This document shows, piece by piece, positions 17,075-26,339 of a DNA stretch of 64,000 nt; position 1 is the first letter of the stretch; each line of letters begins with the position of its first letter. The translations under genes were made by a program, and so were the position numbers. The notes under the pieces are model-generated. The model saw nothing but the letters and a program-made list of their open reading frames with translations. It was not told where the DNA came from and made no database searches. Origin of the DNA: Pandoraea bronchicola. GTDB lineage: Bacteria > Pseudomonadota > Gammaproteobacteria > Burkholderiales > Burkholderiaceae. The DNA lies in contig NZ_CABPST010000001.1 of NCBI RefSeq assembly GCF_902459805.1, positions 682,001 to 746,000 of the forward strand, given 5' to 3'.

Positions 17075-19426
17075 TTACGCTACCTTCGTGTGTTCTGCCG
17101 GCTTGAGGCGCGGCAGGTCCTGGTCGTCAGCCAATTGAGTAAACAAGATCGAAATTTGTGCACCTGCACTGCCTTCGCCCTCGGGTAATGACCGGTTGCG
17201 AATGTCGATGCGGGCCTGATGCTCATCGATGATCTTCTTGACCATCGCGAGCCCCAACCCGGTGCCCTTCGACTTGGTCGTCACGTAAGGTTCGAATGCG
17301 CGGGTCAGAATGCGTGCCGGAAAGCCCGGCCCGTTGTCCGAGATCGTCAGACGCACCGCAGTGCGCTTCGGCTCACCGGAATGCACATCCGATCCTGCGT
17401 ATTCTACTGTCTTCGTTTCTACCGTGATAAGAGGGTTTTCGGTTCCAACGACGGCATCTTGAGCATTTTGCAGCAGATTATGAATAACCTGACGCAATTG
17501 CGTCGAGTCGCCGCGAATCTCCGGCAGCTCAACGTCGAGATAGGGGCGAATCGCACCGCGCCCTTCGTCCACGCCGTATAACGTCAACACCTCGCCGATC
17601 AGCTCATTGAGTTGCAGCGGATGCATGATCGCCGGCGGCAGGCGCGCGTAATCGCGGAAATCGTCGACCATGCGCTTCATTGCCGCCACCTGATTGACGA
17701 TGGTCGTTGCCCCCCGGCGCAGCACTTCGGCGTCGGCCGGTGGAAGCTTGTCCGACAATTTCATCTGCAATCGCTCTGCCGACAGTTGGATCGGTGTCAG
17801 CGGATTCTTGATCTCGTGCGCCAGACGCCGCGCCACTTCCGCCCATGCGACCGAACGCTGCGCCGAGATCACGTCGCTGATATCGTCGAACACCACGACA
17901 TAGCCGCCACCCGCACGCATCGGCACCCCGGCCACGGCGACCATCGGTTCCGGCAAATGCGAGCCGCGCACGAGCAGCGTGACCGCATCGGTTTCGCCTG
18001 GCAACGTCAGGCCGATCTGTTGTTGCCAGTGGCCGCCCGGCCCGAGATCGACATTCGCATCGCGATCGGCAAATGCGCGGCGCAACGTCTCCCCGAATTC
18101 CACCAGCGCCGGAATATGCGCGGGCGAACGATTCAGCTCGCCCTGAAAGCTCTGCTTGAAGATGCGTTCGGCACCGGCGTTGGCCGTCGTCAGGCGGAAG
18201 TCCCGGTCGAAGACGAACACCCCGGCCGTCAGACTCGACAGAATACTCTCCAGGTGAGCCTTCGAGCTTTCGAGCGCGAGGCGGTTGCGCTCAACGGTTG
18301 CGCGGGCGTCCGACAGCTGACGCGTCATCGCATTGAACGCCTGCGTGAGGAAGCCGAGTTCGTCGTTGGTGCGCACTTCCCCCTTCGGCGACAAATCGCC
18401 TGCCGCCACCTCCTGCGTGCCGCGTGCGAGCAGGAAAAGCGGCCGCGCGAGCTGATTTCCGAGGGCCAGTGCGAGCATCATCGCGACGAAGGTCGCCAGG
18501 AACAGCGACAGCGTCAGCGTGCCGATATACATCTTGCGCAGGCCCGTACGGCCAAGCGCCTTTTCCTGATATTCACGATAGGCGTTCTGCACCGCCTCGG
18601 CGTTCTGCGCGAGATTGGCAGGCACCAGTTGCGTGACTTGCAGGAAACGCTCTTCGTCCTGCAGCGACGACGAGTACCCGGACGGGATACGTATCACCAC
18701 ACGCCATCGCAGTTGATCGTTTCCCTGATGTTTGTCGTAGCCCTCGCTGCCGCCTTCGATAGCCGTGTAGCCACGTGACTGCGTGCGGGCCTGACGCAGC
18801 ATGAGCGGTGTTGGCAGATCGGGCACGAGCGCGTTGAAGTTGCCCGACGCCGACGCGAGCACGCGCCCGTTGCCGTCGACGATCGTTGCGTCCTGCAAGC
18901 CGAACTGTTCACGCATGCGCAGCAGGGTGAGCGTGCCGCCTTTATCGCCGCTCGACGTCAGATTGTCGGCCACGAGCTGCGCTTTCGCACTCAAATCCGA
19001 CAGGCCGTTATTCAGAATGGCGCGGCCGAGTTCGAGCCCGGAATCGAGCGCCGTCTCCACGCGCACATCGAACCACGATTCGATACTGCGCGAGACGAAT
19101 TGCAACGACACCAGATAGATGATGCCGCCCGGCAACACCCCGACCAGCGCGAAGAAAATCGCGAGCTTGGCCAGCAAACGCGTGCCGAAGCGTCGCTGAC
19201 GCAGCCGCACGAGAATGATCCAGACGAGCGCACCGACGATAAAGACGAAGATGATCGCCACCGCAATGTTTGCGGTGTAAAGCAGCGAATAGTAACGGTC
19301 GAAGAATTCGGTATTGGCCGACGCGAGCGCGAGCAAGCCAAACAGCCCGATGGCGACGAGCGCCATCGTGACGATCAGCGTGCGAATGACGATGTGCTTG
19401 AGCAGGCCGCCGCCGTTATTTGACAC
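17075..19426 (-). CDS. NtrY-like sensor histidine kinase
   Basis: A membrane sensor kinase related to NtrY. I chose the GTG at 19426 (783 residues) because GGAG lies seven bases upstream and it overlaps the preceding stop; a GTG nine codons earlier is open too. Several N-terminal transmembrane segments, a periplasmic loop, another membrane segment near residue 310, a HAMP domain, a PAS domain, then HisKA with His537 in RRLAHEIKNPLTP, and an ATPase domain with NLLQNAQDA, DNGPGF and KGTGLGLAMVKK. NtrY systems respond to nitrogen, redox or envelope state; the signal here is unknown. Confidence 0.9.
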   Translation of the reverse strand: MSNNGGGLLKHIVIRTLIVTMALVAIGLFGLLALASANTEFFDRYYSLLYTANIAVAIIFVFIVGALVWIILVRLRQRRFGTRLLAKLAIFFALVGVLPGGIIYLVSLQFVSRSIESWFDVRVETALDSGLELGRAILNNGLSDLSAKAQLVADNLTSSGDKGGTLTLLRMREQFGLQDATIVDGNGRVLASASGNFNALVPDLPTPLMLRQARTQSRGYTAIEGGSEGYDKHQGNDQLRWRVVIRIPSGYSSSLQDEERFLQVTQLVPANLAQNAEAVQNAYREYQEKALGRTGLRKMYIGTLTLSLFLATFVAMMLALALGNQLARPLFLLARGTQEVAAGDLSPKGEVRTNDELGFLTQAFNAMTRQLSDARATVERNRLALESSKAHLESILSSLTAGVFVFDRDFRLTTANAGAERIFKQSFQGELNRSPAHIPALVEFGETLRRAFADRDANVDLGPGGHWQQQIGLTLPGETDAVTLLVRGSHLPEPMVAVAGVPMRAGGGYVVVFDDISDVISAQRSVAWAEVARRLAHEIKNPLTPIQLSAERLQMKLSDKLPPADAEVLRRGATTIVNQVAAMKRMVDDFRDYARLPPAIMHPLQLNELIGEVLTLYGVDEGRGAIRPYLDVELPEIRGDSTQLRQVIHNLLQNAQDAVVGTENPLITVETKTVEYAGSDVHSGEPKRTAVRLTISDNGPGFPARILTRAFEPYVTTKSKGTGLGLAMVKKIIDEHQARIDIRNRSLPEGEGSAGAQISILFTQLADDQDLPRLKPAEHTKVA

Positions 19427-20249
19427 GGGTAGCTCCGGGCGGCGATGCCGCACTGAAAGCCAGCGGCAAATTACCCGTCAGGCGGGGCGAGGAATTCGCA
19501 GTGCCAAGTGTTGGTGTTGCCGCGAGCGGCAACGCTGTCATACCGGCACTCGCAGTTGCGCTCGCCGGTGCCGCGGCCCCGGCCGAAGCGTTCGGCGCAA
19601 CGCTCAACGTCGCGACGGCCGGTGACACAGACAGGCTGGCCGCCGCCGGCGGGGATGCGGGCGAGAACAGGAAGCGTGCCCAGTCCGAGCTGAGATTCCA
19701 GTCGCGGTTGTTGACGGCGTCGATCTGGAAGGGCTTCGGCATGAGCGCATTGTCGAGACGCATGCGCACCGACGCCTGATATTGGGTGCCCGGCTTGGCG
19801 ACACCCTTTTCAATGACGCGCCAACCGCTCACATTGCGCACGAGCGCCAGCGCATCGCGCAACGAGCTGAAGCCGAGCTGCAACCCGCCGCTATTGCTGT
19901 TGCCGTTGTTGCTGGAGACACGGTATTGACGCGTGAGCGGCTGGAACCAAAGCCGCACGCTCTGCGAAGTGGTCACGACCTTCTCGTCAAACCAGTACCA
20001 GCGCGAGCGCGTGAGTTCGAAGTCGGTCGTGAAGTAAAGAGAGACGCCGCGATTGACCGCGTCTTCAAGGCTGCTGTTGAGTTCGAAGGCAAAGCGCGCG
20101 TCGAGCGACCAGCCGCCCTCGGAGGGCTCGAGCCGGGCTTCGCGCACCTGAATTTCGTTTTCGGCGCGCGCGGGCGCTGCGAAGCCGAGCGCGAAAACGC
20201 ACAGCAGCAGCGGCAGCAAACTGGCCAGGAGCCGTTGAGAGAAAGTCAC
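19416..20249 (-). CDS. DUF4390 family exported protein
   Basis: The start is a GTG overlapping the rsmB stop (GTGA), and the stop overlaps the kinase start, so the gene is coupled on both sides. The 277-residue protein has a signal peptide at 1-29 ending in APARA, then the DUF4390 domain (about 30-195; RYYFDE-like segment SRWYWFDEKV, FSSLRDAL, RDWNLSSDWARFLFSP). From about 200 the chain is an Ala/Ser/Pro-rich tail. This family is regularly found beside ntrY in Burkholderiales, so a role in signal input or envelope monitoring for the kinase is a reasonable inference, not shown. Confidence 0.85.
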   Translation of the reverse strand: MTFSQRLLASLLPLLLCVFALGFAAPARAENEIQVREARLEPSEGGWSLDARFAFELNSSLEDAVNRGVSLYFTTDFELTRSRWYWFDEKVVTTSQSVRLWFQPLTRQYRVSSNNGNSNSGGLQLGFSSLRDALALVRNVSGWRVIEKGVAKPGTQYQASVRMRLDNALMPKPFQIDAVNNRDWNLSSDWARFLFSPASPPAAASLSVSPAVATLSVAPNASAGAAAPASATASAGMTALPLAATPTLGTANSSPRLTGNLPLAFSAASPPGATRVK

Positions 20250-21559
20250 CGTTTCTGGAAGCGAGCGTAGTAGAAGCCGTCATGGGCGCCGCCAGGGGTC
20301 ATTAGCAATTGCCCGGGAGCGTCCAATCGTACCGCATCTGTGCGAACACGTTCAAACCATTGCGCTTGCGCTTCGTTTTCTGCCGGAAAGATGGAGCAGG
20401 TGGCGTAGATCAGTTCGCCGCCCACGGCCAGGGTGTCCCAGAGCGCGAGCAGGATGCGCTGCTGCTCTTGCACCAGCGCTGCGATGTCGGCCTCGCGGCG
20501 CAGCCAGCGAATGTCCGGATGACGCCGCACGATGCCAGCCGCCGAGCACGGCACGTCCGCCAGAATGCGGTCGAACGGCACGCCGTCCCAGCCGCCGCCG
20601 GACCACTTCGACGGGGCACCGGCGTCGCCGATGCGCACGTCGGCGCTCAACCCCAGACGCTCGAGGTTCTCGTAGATGCGCGGCACCCGCGTGCGGTCCG
20701 ACTCCAGCGCCGTGACCTGCACGTCTGCCATTTCCAGCAGATGGCCGGTCTTGCCGCCAGGGGCCGCACAGGCGTCCAGCACGCGCATGCCTGCGCGCGG
20801 GTTCTCGCCAAGCACGAGCGGTGCGGCCAGTTGCGCGCCGGCGTCCTGCACCGACACCCATCCGTCGGCGAACCCCGGCAGGCGATCCACCGGCACCGCC
20901 TGCGCCAGACGCAACGCCACCGGTCCGATGACTTCGGCTTCCATGCCCGCCAGCGTCAGGCTCGCCTGCATGTCGGCCACGCTGATGCGACGCGTGTTGA
21001 CTCGCAGCGTCATCGGGCCACGGCTGTCCCCAGCGGCAAGCAGCGTCTCCCATTGGTCCGGATAGGCGCGGCGCACGGTGTCGATCCACCACGCAGGGTA
21101 GTTCCAGCGCGCTTCGGGTTGCGTGGCGATCTGAGCCATCAGGGCGTCGCGCTCGCGCAGAAAGCGGCGCAGCACGGCGTTGGCCAGCCCCTTTGCGGCG
21201 ACAGTCCGCCGCTGAGACGCAATCGCCTCGACCGCCTGATCGACGACGGTAAATTCGGTGTACGCAGCATCCTTGGGGTCGTCCTGCAGCAACGCGAGGG
21301 CGCATAGCAGAATGTCTCTCACCCGGGCTTGCAGTGCGGGTTTGACCAGCAACGCGAGCAATGCGCGGCTGCTGCCCAGGCGGCGCACGGCACGGTAAGC
21401 CAGATCCTGTGCGGCGGCGCGCGCGGTCGGCACGCACTGCACGGTGGCTTGCGCAAGCGCTTGCGGCAACGCGGTGCCCTTCTGGACGGATTCGAGGGCC
21501 TGCGCGGCGCGTTGCAGCGCATAGGCCAGGGATTCGGTGGGCAGACTCGGTTGCGGCAT
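20246..21559 (-). CDS. rsmB: 16S rRNA (cytosine(967)-C5)-methyltransferase
   Basis: RsmB methylates C967 of 16S rRNA. The ATG at 21559 (MPQPSLPTESLAYAL) with AGAAAG upstream gives 437 residues; the longer frame crosses a hairpin and is rejected. The N-terminal third is the NusB-like RNA-binding domain; the C-terminal part is the SAM domain with DACAAPGGKTGHL, DVPCSAAGIVRRHPD (motif IV cysteine) and YATCSIFPAEN (motif VI catalytic cysteine). Its stop overlaps the DUF4390 start. Confidence 0.95.
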   Translation of the reverse strand: MPQPSLPTESLAYALQRAAQALESVQKGTALPQALAQATVQCVPTARAAAQDLAYRAVRRLGSSRALLALLVKPALQARVRDILLCALALLQDDPKDAAYTEFTVVDQAVEAIASQRRTVAAKGLANAVLRRFLRERDALMAQIATQPEARWNYPAWWIDTVRRAYPDQWETLLAAGDSRGPMTLRVNTRRISVADMQASLTLAGMEAEVIGPVALRLAQAVPVDRLPGFADGWVSVQDAGAQLAAPLVLGENPRAGMRVLDACAAPGGKTGHLLEMADVQVTALESDRTRVPRIYENLERLGLSADVRIGDAGAPSKWSGGGWDGVPFDRILADVPCSAAGIVRRHPDIRWLRREADIAALVQEQQRILLALWDTLAVGGELIYATCSIFPAENEAQAQWFERVRTDAVRLDAPGQLLMTPGGAHDGFYYARFQKR

Positions 21560-21564
21560 GGGCT

Positions 21565-21601
21565 TTCTACAAACAAACATGCCCGCGCGACGGCGGGCAT
21601 G
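21565..21601 (-). terminator. Probable terminator between htpX and rsmB
   Basis: A perfect 9-bp stem (21578-21586 with 21593-21601) is followed on the minus strand by TTTGTTTGT. The T-tract is interrupted, so termination may be partial and rsmB may be read from both its own promoter and read-through. Confidence 0.55.
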
Positions 21602-21733
21602 CGAGGCTATCGGACGGCTGTCGGGCGACAGGATAGCAGACTGGCGAGCCTTGCCCGAGGGCACCACTCGCGCCAGCGGGCAGGGCCATCGCCGGCGAGG
21701 TCAGTCCTCACTTCCGGCGCACCGCTCAAGCGA

Positions 21734-22594
21734 TCAGACCGGATACTGTCCGGTGCGCGCCATCTCCATCAGACGGGCAATGCGCTCTTCGGTCGCCGGG
21801 TGCGTCGAGAACAGGTTGGCGATCGCGCCGCCGGACAGGGGGTTCATGATCATCATCTGCGCGGTGGCCGGGTGCTGTTCCGCGGCCTCGAACGGAATGC
21901 CCTGTGCGTAACGGTGGATCTTGTCGAGTGCCGCCGCAAGCGCCTGCGGATCGCCGGAGATTTCCGCGCCGCCCCGGTCCGCCTCGAATTCGCGGGCGCG
22001 CGAAATTGCCATCTGAATCAGCGACGCTGCCAGCGGCGCGAGAATCGCCACGGCAATGCTGGCGATCGGGTTGGCCGGACGGCCGTTCTCATCGCGTCCG
22101 CCGAAGAACATGGCGAAGTTGGCAAGCGCCGAAATGGCACCGGCCATCGTCGCGGAAATGGTGGAGATGAGAATGTCGCGATGCTTCACGTGCGCCAGCT
22201 CATGCGCCATCACGCCGCGCAGCTCACGATCAGACAGCACACGCAGAATGCCCGTCGTGGCGGCCACGGCGGCGTGCTCCGGATTGCGGCCGGTCGCGAA
22301 CGCGTTGGGCGCGTCTTCGTTGATCAGATAGACCTTCGGCATCGGCAGGCCGGCACGCTGCGACAGCTCGCGCACCATGTTGTAGAACTGCGGTGCGCTC
22401 GTCTCGTCGACCTGCTGCGCGTTGTACATGCGCAGCACCATCTTGTCCGAGAACCAGTACGAAAAGAAATTCATCGCGAGCGCGAACGCCAGCGCGAGCA
22501 TCATGCCCTGCTTGCCGCCGATCATGCCGCCCACCACCATGAACAACGCGGTGATGGCCGCCATCAGCAGGGTGGTCTTCATCCAATTGAACAT
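21734..22594 (-). CDS. htpX: Membrane zinc metalloprotease HtpX
   Basis: HtpX is an inner-membrane protease for quality control of membrane proteins. The 286-residue protein starts at an ATG with GAGGAGA upstream. Two N-terminal transmembrane segments (about 4-20 and 30-50), the zinc motif HELAH at 131-135, further hydrophobic segments and the third-ligand region [11 protein letters not shown] match the M48B family. The C-terminal [14 protein letters not shown] is typical. A stable hairpin sits in its 5' untranslated region at 22624-22652. Confidence 0.95.
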   Translation of the reverse strand: MFNWMKTTLLMAAITALFMVVGGMIGGKQGMMLALAFALAMNFFSYWFSDKMVLRMYNAQQVDETSAPQFYNMVRELSQRAGLPMPKVYLINEDAPNAFATGRNPEHAAVAATTGILRVLSDRELRGVMAHELAHVKHRDILISTISATMAGAISALANFAMFFGGRDENGRPANPIASIAVAILAPLAASLIQMAISRAREFEADRGGAEISGDPQALAAALDKIHRYAQGIPFEAAEQHPATAQMMIMNPLSGGAIANLFSTHPATEERIARLMEMARTGQYPV

Positions 22595-22623
22595 GGTGTT
22601 CTCCTCTGCAAATCTTGATGACT

Positions 22624-22652
22624 CGAGGAACCACGCACTTTGCGTGTCCTCG
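22624..22652 (-). promoter_or_regulatory. Hairpin in the htpX 5' leader
   Basis: The arms CGAGGA-(AC)-CACGC and GCGTG-TCCTCG form an 11-pair stem with a two-base bulge and a five-base loop, about 30 bases before the htpX start codon. No T-run follows, so it is not a terminator. A structured leader in a heat-shock gene could be a thermosensor or a stability element; this is inference. Confidence 0.4.
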
Positions 22653-22807
22653 GGCGTTAGATGGGGCCGGCCGTCAAAAATTCAACGGCAGCGGCTTCAG
22701 CTTAGATATTTTTCAGACGTTCGCCCGGATTTCTCGTCATTTCACCGACGTTTTGCGAACTTTTCGCGCTGTTTTGATGGCAAAAACGCGTGAGCCGGCG
22801 TCGAGCG

Positions 22808-23788
22808 CTATGCCTGCGGATCGGCCGTCACGAACACGTCACCCGGCGTCAGTGCGAAACCTGCGAGGAACTCACGCACCGGCAGGCGTTTGCCGCCCGG
22901 CTTCTGGCATTCGGTCACACGCAATGCGCCTTCGCCACAAGCGACCACGATGGCGTCAGCGCTCACTTCGAGGACAGTGCCGGGCGCCGCCCCCGGCTTA
23001 CCCGCCACAGCGCTCGCGCGCCACAGCTTGACAGGGGTGTCGTGTACCGTGCCGAGTGCGCCCGGGAACGGATCGAACGCCCGCACCTGACGCGCCAGCA
23101 CATCGGCAGGCTTGCGCCAGTCGAGCACGGCCTCCTGCTTCGCGATCTTCTCTGCGTAGGTCACACCGGCCTCGGGCTGGGCAACGCTCGGCAGATGCCC
23201 GTCGCGCGCGAGCTGACGCAACGCGTCGACGATCAGCTTGCCGCCGAGCGCCGCCATGCGGTCGTGCAGCACCGCTGTCGTGTCTTCGGGACCGATGGGT
23301 TCGGCCTCACGCAGAATCATGGCGCCCGTATCGAGGCCCGCATCCATCTGCATGATGGTGATGCCGGTCTCGGTGTCCCCCGACTCGATGGCACGGTGGA
23401 TCGGCGCCGCACCGCGCCAGCGCGGCAGCAACGAGCCGTGAATATTCAGGCATCCGTAACGCGGCAGATCGAGCACTTCCTGCGGCAGGATCAGGCCGTA
23501 GGCGGCCACGACCATGACGTCGGGTGCAAGCGCACGCAGTTGTTCGATGGCGGCGGCCGCCTCCTCGGGGTACTTGCCGTTACGGCGCAGCGACGGCGGC
23601 TGCGAGACCGGCATGCCGTGCGCCAGCGCGTAGCGTTTGACCGGGCTGGCTTGCAGCTTCATCCCTCGTCCTGCCGGACGGTCTGGCTGAGTGAGTACCA
23701 ACTCAACGGGAAAGCCAGCGGCATCGATAGCGGCTAGCGCGGTTTGTGCGAATTCCGGCGTACCGGCGAAGACGATGCGAAGCGTCAT
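22808..23788 (-). CDS. fmt: Methionyl-tRNA formyltransferase
   Basis: Fmt formylates initiator Met-tRNA. The 326-residue protein has the N-terminal formyltransferase fold (FAGTPEFA), the specificity loop [12 protein letters not shown], the catalytic Asn-His region [16 protein letters not shown] with the Asp in [10 protein letters not shown], and a C-terminal OB-fold tRNA domain. AAGG precedes the ATG. def, its usual neighbour, is here separated from it by a 580-residue glycosyltransferase gene. Confidence 0.96.
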   Translation of the reverse strand: MTLRIVFAGTPEFAQTALAAIDAAGFPVELVLTQPDRPAGRGMKLQASPVKRYALAHGMPVSQPPSLRRNGKYPEEAAAAIEQLRALAPDVMVVAAYGLILPQEVLDLPRYGCLNIHGSLLPRWRGAAPIHRAIESGDTETGITIMQMDAGLDTGAMILREAEPIGPEDTTAVLHDRMAALGGKLIVDALRQLARDGHLPSVAQPEAGVTYAEKIAKQEAVLDWRKPADVLARQVRAFDPFPGALGTVHDTPVKLWRASAVAGKPGAAPGTVLEVSADAIVVACGEGALRVTECQKPGGKRLPVREFLAGFALTPGDVFVTADPQA

Positions 23789-23818
23789 GACGACCTTACT
23801 CCTGCTGAACGCTGTAAC

Positions 23819-25561
23819 TTACTTGACGGCACCGGCGGCGGCGTCGGCAACGGCTGGCGCGACGAACGCACGGAAACGCTCGTTGGTGTCGCCTGCACGA
23901 CCGCCCTGCCAGATCTCGCGCCAGCCGTCGGGCGCAGGAATGCGCGCGTTGGCCTTGTCGAGCAGCAACAACACGCCGCAGCGTGACGCCTGCGCCAGAT
24001 CCGGGAGCTGCACCGGACGCACGTCGATGAAATAGTCGAGCATCGCGCGCTCGGACTCGCCGACATTGAACGACCCGACGCAAGTGTTCGCCAGCGGGCT
24101 GCCGGGCGGCGCAACATGCGCGAGCGACTCGCGCAGCGCGGCGAAAGGCGTGCGGTAGCTGCGAGCCTCATTGACCCACGGCAGCAGCAGCGTCGAGAGC
24201 GTTCCCCAGACGAACATCAAGCCGGCGAAGCCGAAGACGAGGGCCCCCAACTGACGGCGATGCACGATGGCGGTCCCCCATAACACGGCGATGACGAGCG
24301 CCGCGAGCACAAGGCCCGGCGAGAACGGCAGCACGTAGTCGAGCGGCAACCATTTGCCGATCGGTCCGGCCGCGACATGTCCGTTACCGGTCAGTTGCAG
24401 TCCCCAGCGCACCCACAGGAACAGGCCCAGCACACTCATGAGCACAAGCGCCACGCCCGACCATGTCTTCTCGAGCCACGCCGGCAAGCGCACGCCCGCA
24501 CCGAGCACGGCGATGGCCGGGAAGAGCGACAACATATAGATATCGCGAATGGCCGACGAGACCACCAGCGTCAGCACGAACAATCCGGCGTACAGCCAGA
24601 GCATGGCCTGTTCGGGACGCTCGTTCAGCAAACCCCGCACCCCGCCGCCCTGCCGCAATTGCGCAATCAATGCGCCGAGGGCGAGCCAGCCCGCCGGGAA
24701 CGTCAGCCCGATCAGGCTCGTGACGTCGTTCCAGTACGACTTGCGTTCCCCCCCCAAGTGGACGAAACCGAAGAACCGGCCGAAGTTGTTGTCCCAGAAC
24801 CATTCGATGAAGAGCGGCTCGGAGGCATGCCAGAACAGCACCGGCCAGATCACGACCCAGGGCAGCGCCGCCAGCACTGCCCACGCGAGCGCTGCGGCGT
24901 ATCGGCGGGTGCGATAGGCCGGCACGATGAGTACCGCCAACGCGGTCAGCCCCAGCACACCGGGCACGAGCAAGCCCTTGCTCAGAAATGCGATCCCGGC
25001 GCCCGTCCCGAACAGCAGCCCCCACAGGCGCGACGAATTTCCTGCTCTGGCCAGATGTGCCAGCGCCGCGAGGGCGAGCGCGGCGCCCGCCAGTTGCGGC
25101 ACATCTGCCGTGAGTTTGTGAATGTTCTCGATGGCCCCGAAGCTGCCGACCATCAGCATGGGGGCGAGCCAGTTGAAGGTGTCCGTGTCGCGCGTGTGGG
25201 CCGGCCCGTAAAGGCGTTGCGCCAGACGCCCGACACAAAGTGCCGCCATCACGAGCCACGCAAATACCGCGAGCTGCGCGCCGTCGAAGACGGGCAGCAC
25301 ACCGGACGCCAATCGCGCGAAGAACGCCCCCGTCCAATACATGACGGGCGGCTTTTCCACAAAGGGATCGGCCGCCACATGCGGCACGATCAGATCGTGA
25401 CCGCGAAAGAAATTCAGCACCATGCCGACGGAATACGGCTCATCCGCCTTCCAGGGGTCGCGGTCGAACAGTCCCGCCAGCACGAAGGCGAACAGGAGTG
25501 TGGCGCTCAGCCAGTAAATCGTACGGGTACGGGAAGACGACGAGGTGATGGCGATGGACAT
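23819..25561 (-). CDS. ArnT-like polytopic glycosyltransferase (GT-C fold)
   Basis: A 580-residue inner-membrane protein with about 12 hydrophobic segments and a soluble C-terminal region of about 130 residues. The first loop carries the acidic DRDPWKADE (33-41), the position of the metal-binding/catalytic acid in GT-C enzymes, and KPPVMYWTGAFF resembles the ArnT/PMT loop motif. ArnT moves aminoarabinose from undecaprenyl phosphate to lipid A, but no arn genes are nearby, so the donor and acceptor are open. It lies 144 bases after def and 30 before fmt, an unusual interruption of the def-fmt pair. Confidence 0.82.
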   Translation of the reverse strand: MSIAITSSSSRTRTIYWLSATLLFAFVLAGLFDRDPWKADEPYSVGMVLNFFRGHDLIVPHVAADPFVEKPPVMYWTGAFFARLASGVLPVFDGAQLAVFAWLVMAALCVGRLAQRLYGPAHTRDTDTFNWLAPMLMVGSFGAIENIHKLTADVPQLAGAALALAALAHLARAGNSSRLWGLLFGTGAGIAFLSKGLLVPGVLGLTALAVLIVPAYRTRRYAAALAWAVLAALPWVVIWPVLFWHASEPLFIEWFWDNNFGRFFGFVHLGGERKSYWNDVTSLIGLTFPAGWLALGALIAQLRQGGGVRGLLNERPEQAMLWLYAGLFVLTLVVSSAIRDIYMLSLFPAIAVLGAGVRLPAWLEKTWSGVALVLMSVLGLFLWVRWGLQLTGNGHVAAGPIGKWLPLDYVLPFSPGLVLAALVIAVLWGTAIVHRRQLGALVFGFAGLMFVWGTLSTLLLPWVNEARSYRTPFAALRESLAHVAPPGSPLANTCVGSFNVGESERAMLDYFIDVRPVQLPDLAQASRCGVLLLLDKANARIPAPDGWREIWQGGRAGDTNERFRAFVAPAVADAAAGAVK

Positions 25562-25705
25562 CTCGGCAAACAGTCGGGAGTTGGCCCGACGGCAGACGTT
25601 CGAGACGCCCCGTCGCAGCGGCGGAAAGCGGACGCAAGGGCCCGCGAGCGCTGCAAGTATAGAGGACTTTACCGGGCGCGCCCACGTTGGGCGTGCCGGA
25701 CAGGA

Positions 25706-26209
25706 TCAGGCGCGCTCGACCTGCTTCTTCATCTTCTGCTTGATGCGGTTGCGCTTGAGCGGCGAGAGGTACTCGACGAACACACGGCCCTTGAGGTGAT
25801 CCATTTCGTGCTGGATGCACACGGCGAGCAGGCCGTCGGCGTCCAGTTCGAACTTCTCGCCCTTCTCGTTCAGGGCGCGCACGCGCACGCGGTCGGCGCG
25901 CTCGACTTCGTCATAGATGCCGGGTACCGAGAGGCAACCCTCTTCGTACACCTTCTGCTCGTCGCTGCGCCAGACGATCTCGGGGTTGATGAACACGCGC
26001 AGTTCGTCTCGCGTTTCCGAGAGATCCATCACGATGACCTGCTCGTGAACATCGATCTGCGTGGCCGCGAGGCCAATGCCTGGGGCGTCGTACATGGTCT
26101 CGGCCATGTCCTTGACGAGTTGGCGGATCCGGTCGTCGACCTGGGCAACCGGCTTGGCCACCTTGTGCAGACGCGGATCGGGATATTGAAGAATTGTCAG
26201 TAATGCCAT
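25706..26209 (-). CDS. def: Peptide deformylase
   Basis: Def removes the formyl group from nascent proteins. The start [14 protein letters not shown] at 26209 gives 167 residues. All three active-site motifs are present: GIGLAATQ (44-51), EGCLSVPG with metal ligand Cys92, and QHEMDH with His134, Glu135 and His138. No clear ribosome binding site is seen before the ATG. It is divergent from dprA. Confidence 0.96.
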   Translation of the reverse strand: MALLTILQYPDPRLHKVAKPVAQVDDRIRQLVKDMAETMYDAPGIGLAATQIDVHEQVIVMDLSETRDELRVFINPEIVWRSDEQKVYEEGCLSVPGIYDEVERADRVRVRALNEKGEKFELDADGLLAVCIQHEMDHLKGRVFVEYLSPLKRNRIKQKMKKQVERA

Positions 26210-26339
26210 GATGAAAAACGGGAATTCGCCGCATTGCCCTGAGGATGGCCGCGAACGCACAATCTTGTGATGGTGACTGCGTCGCGAGGCTCGCGCCGCA
26301 GCCGATGCCAACCTTGGCCCCCCGGTCAATGCTTACCGG

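Noticed and set aside
24377-26203. 608-codon plus-strand open frame opposite the glycosyltransferase and def
   Set aside because: It lies antisense to two recognisable genes and its product has the typical His/Gln/Arg-rich shadow composition.
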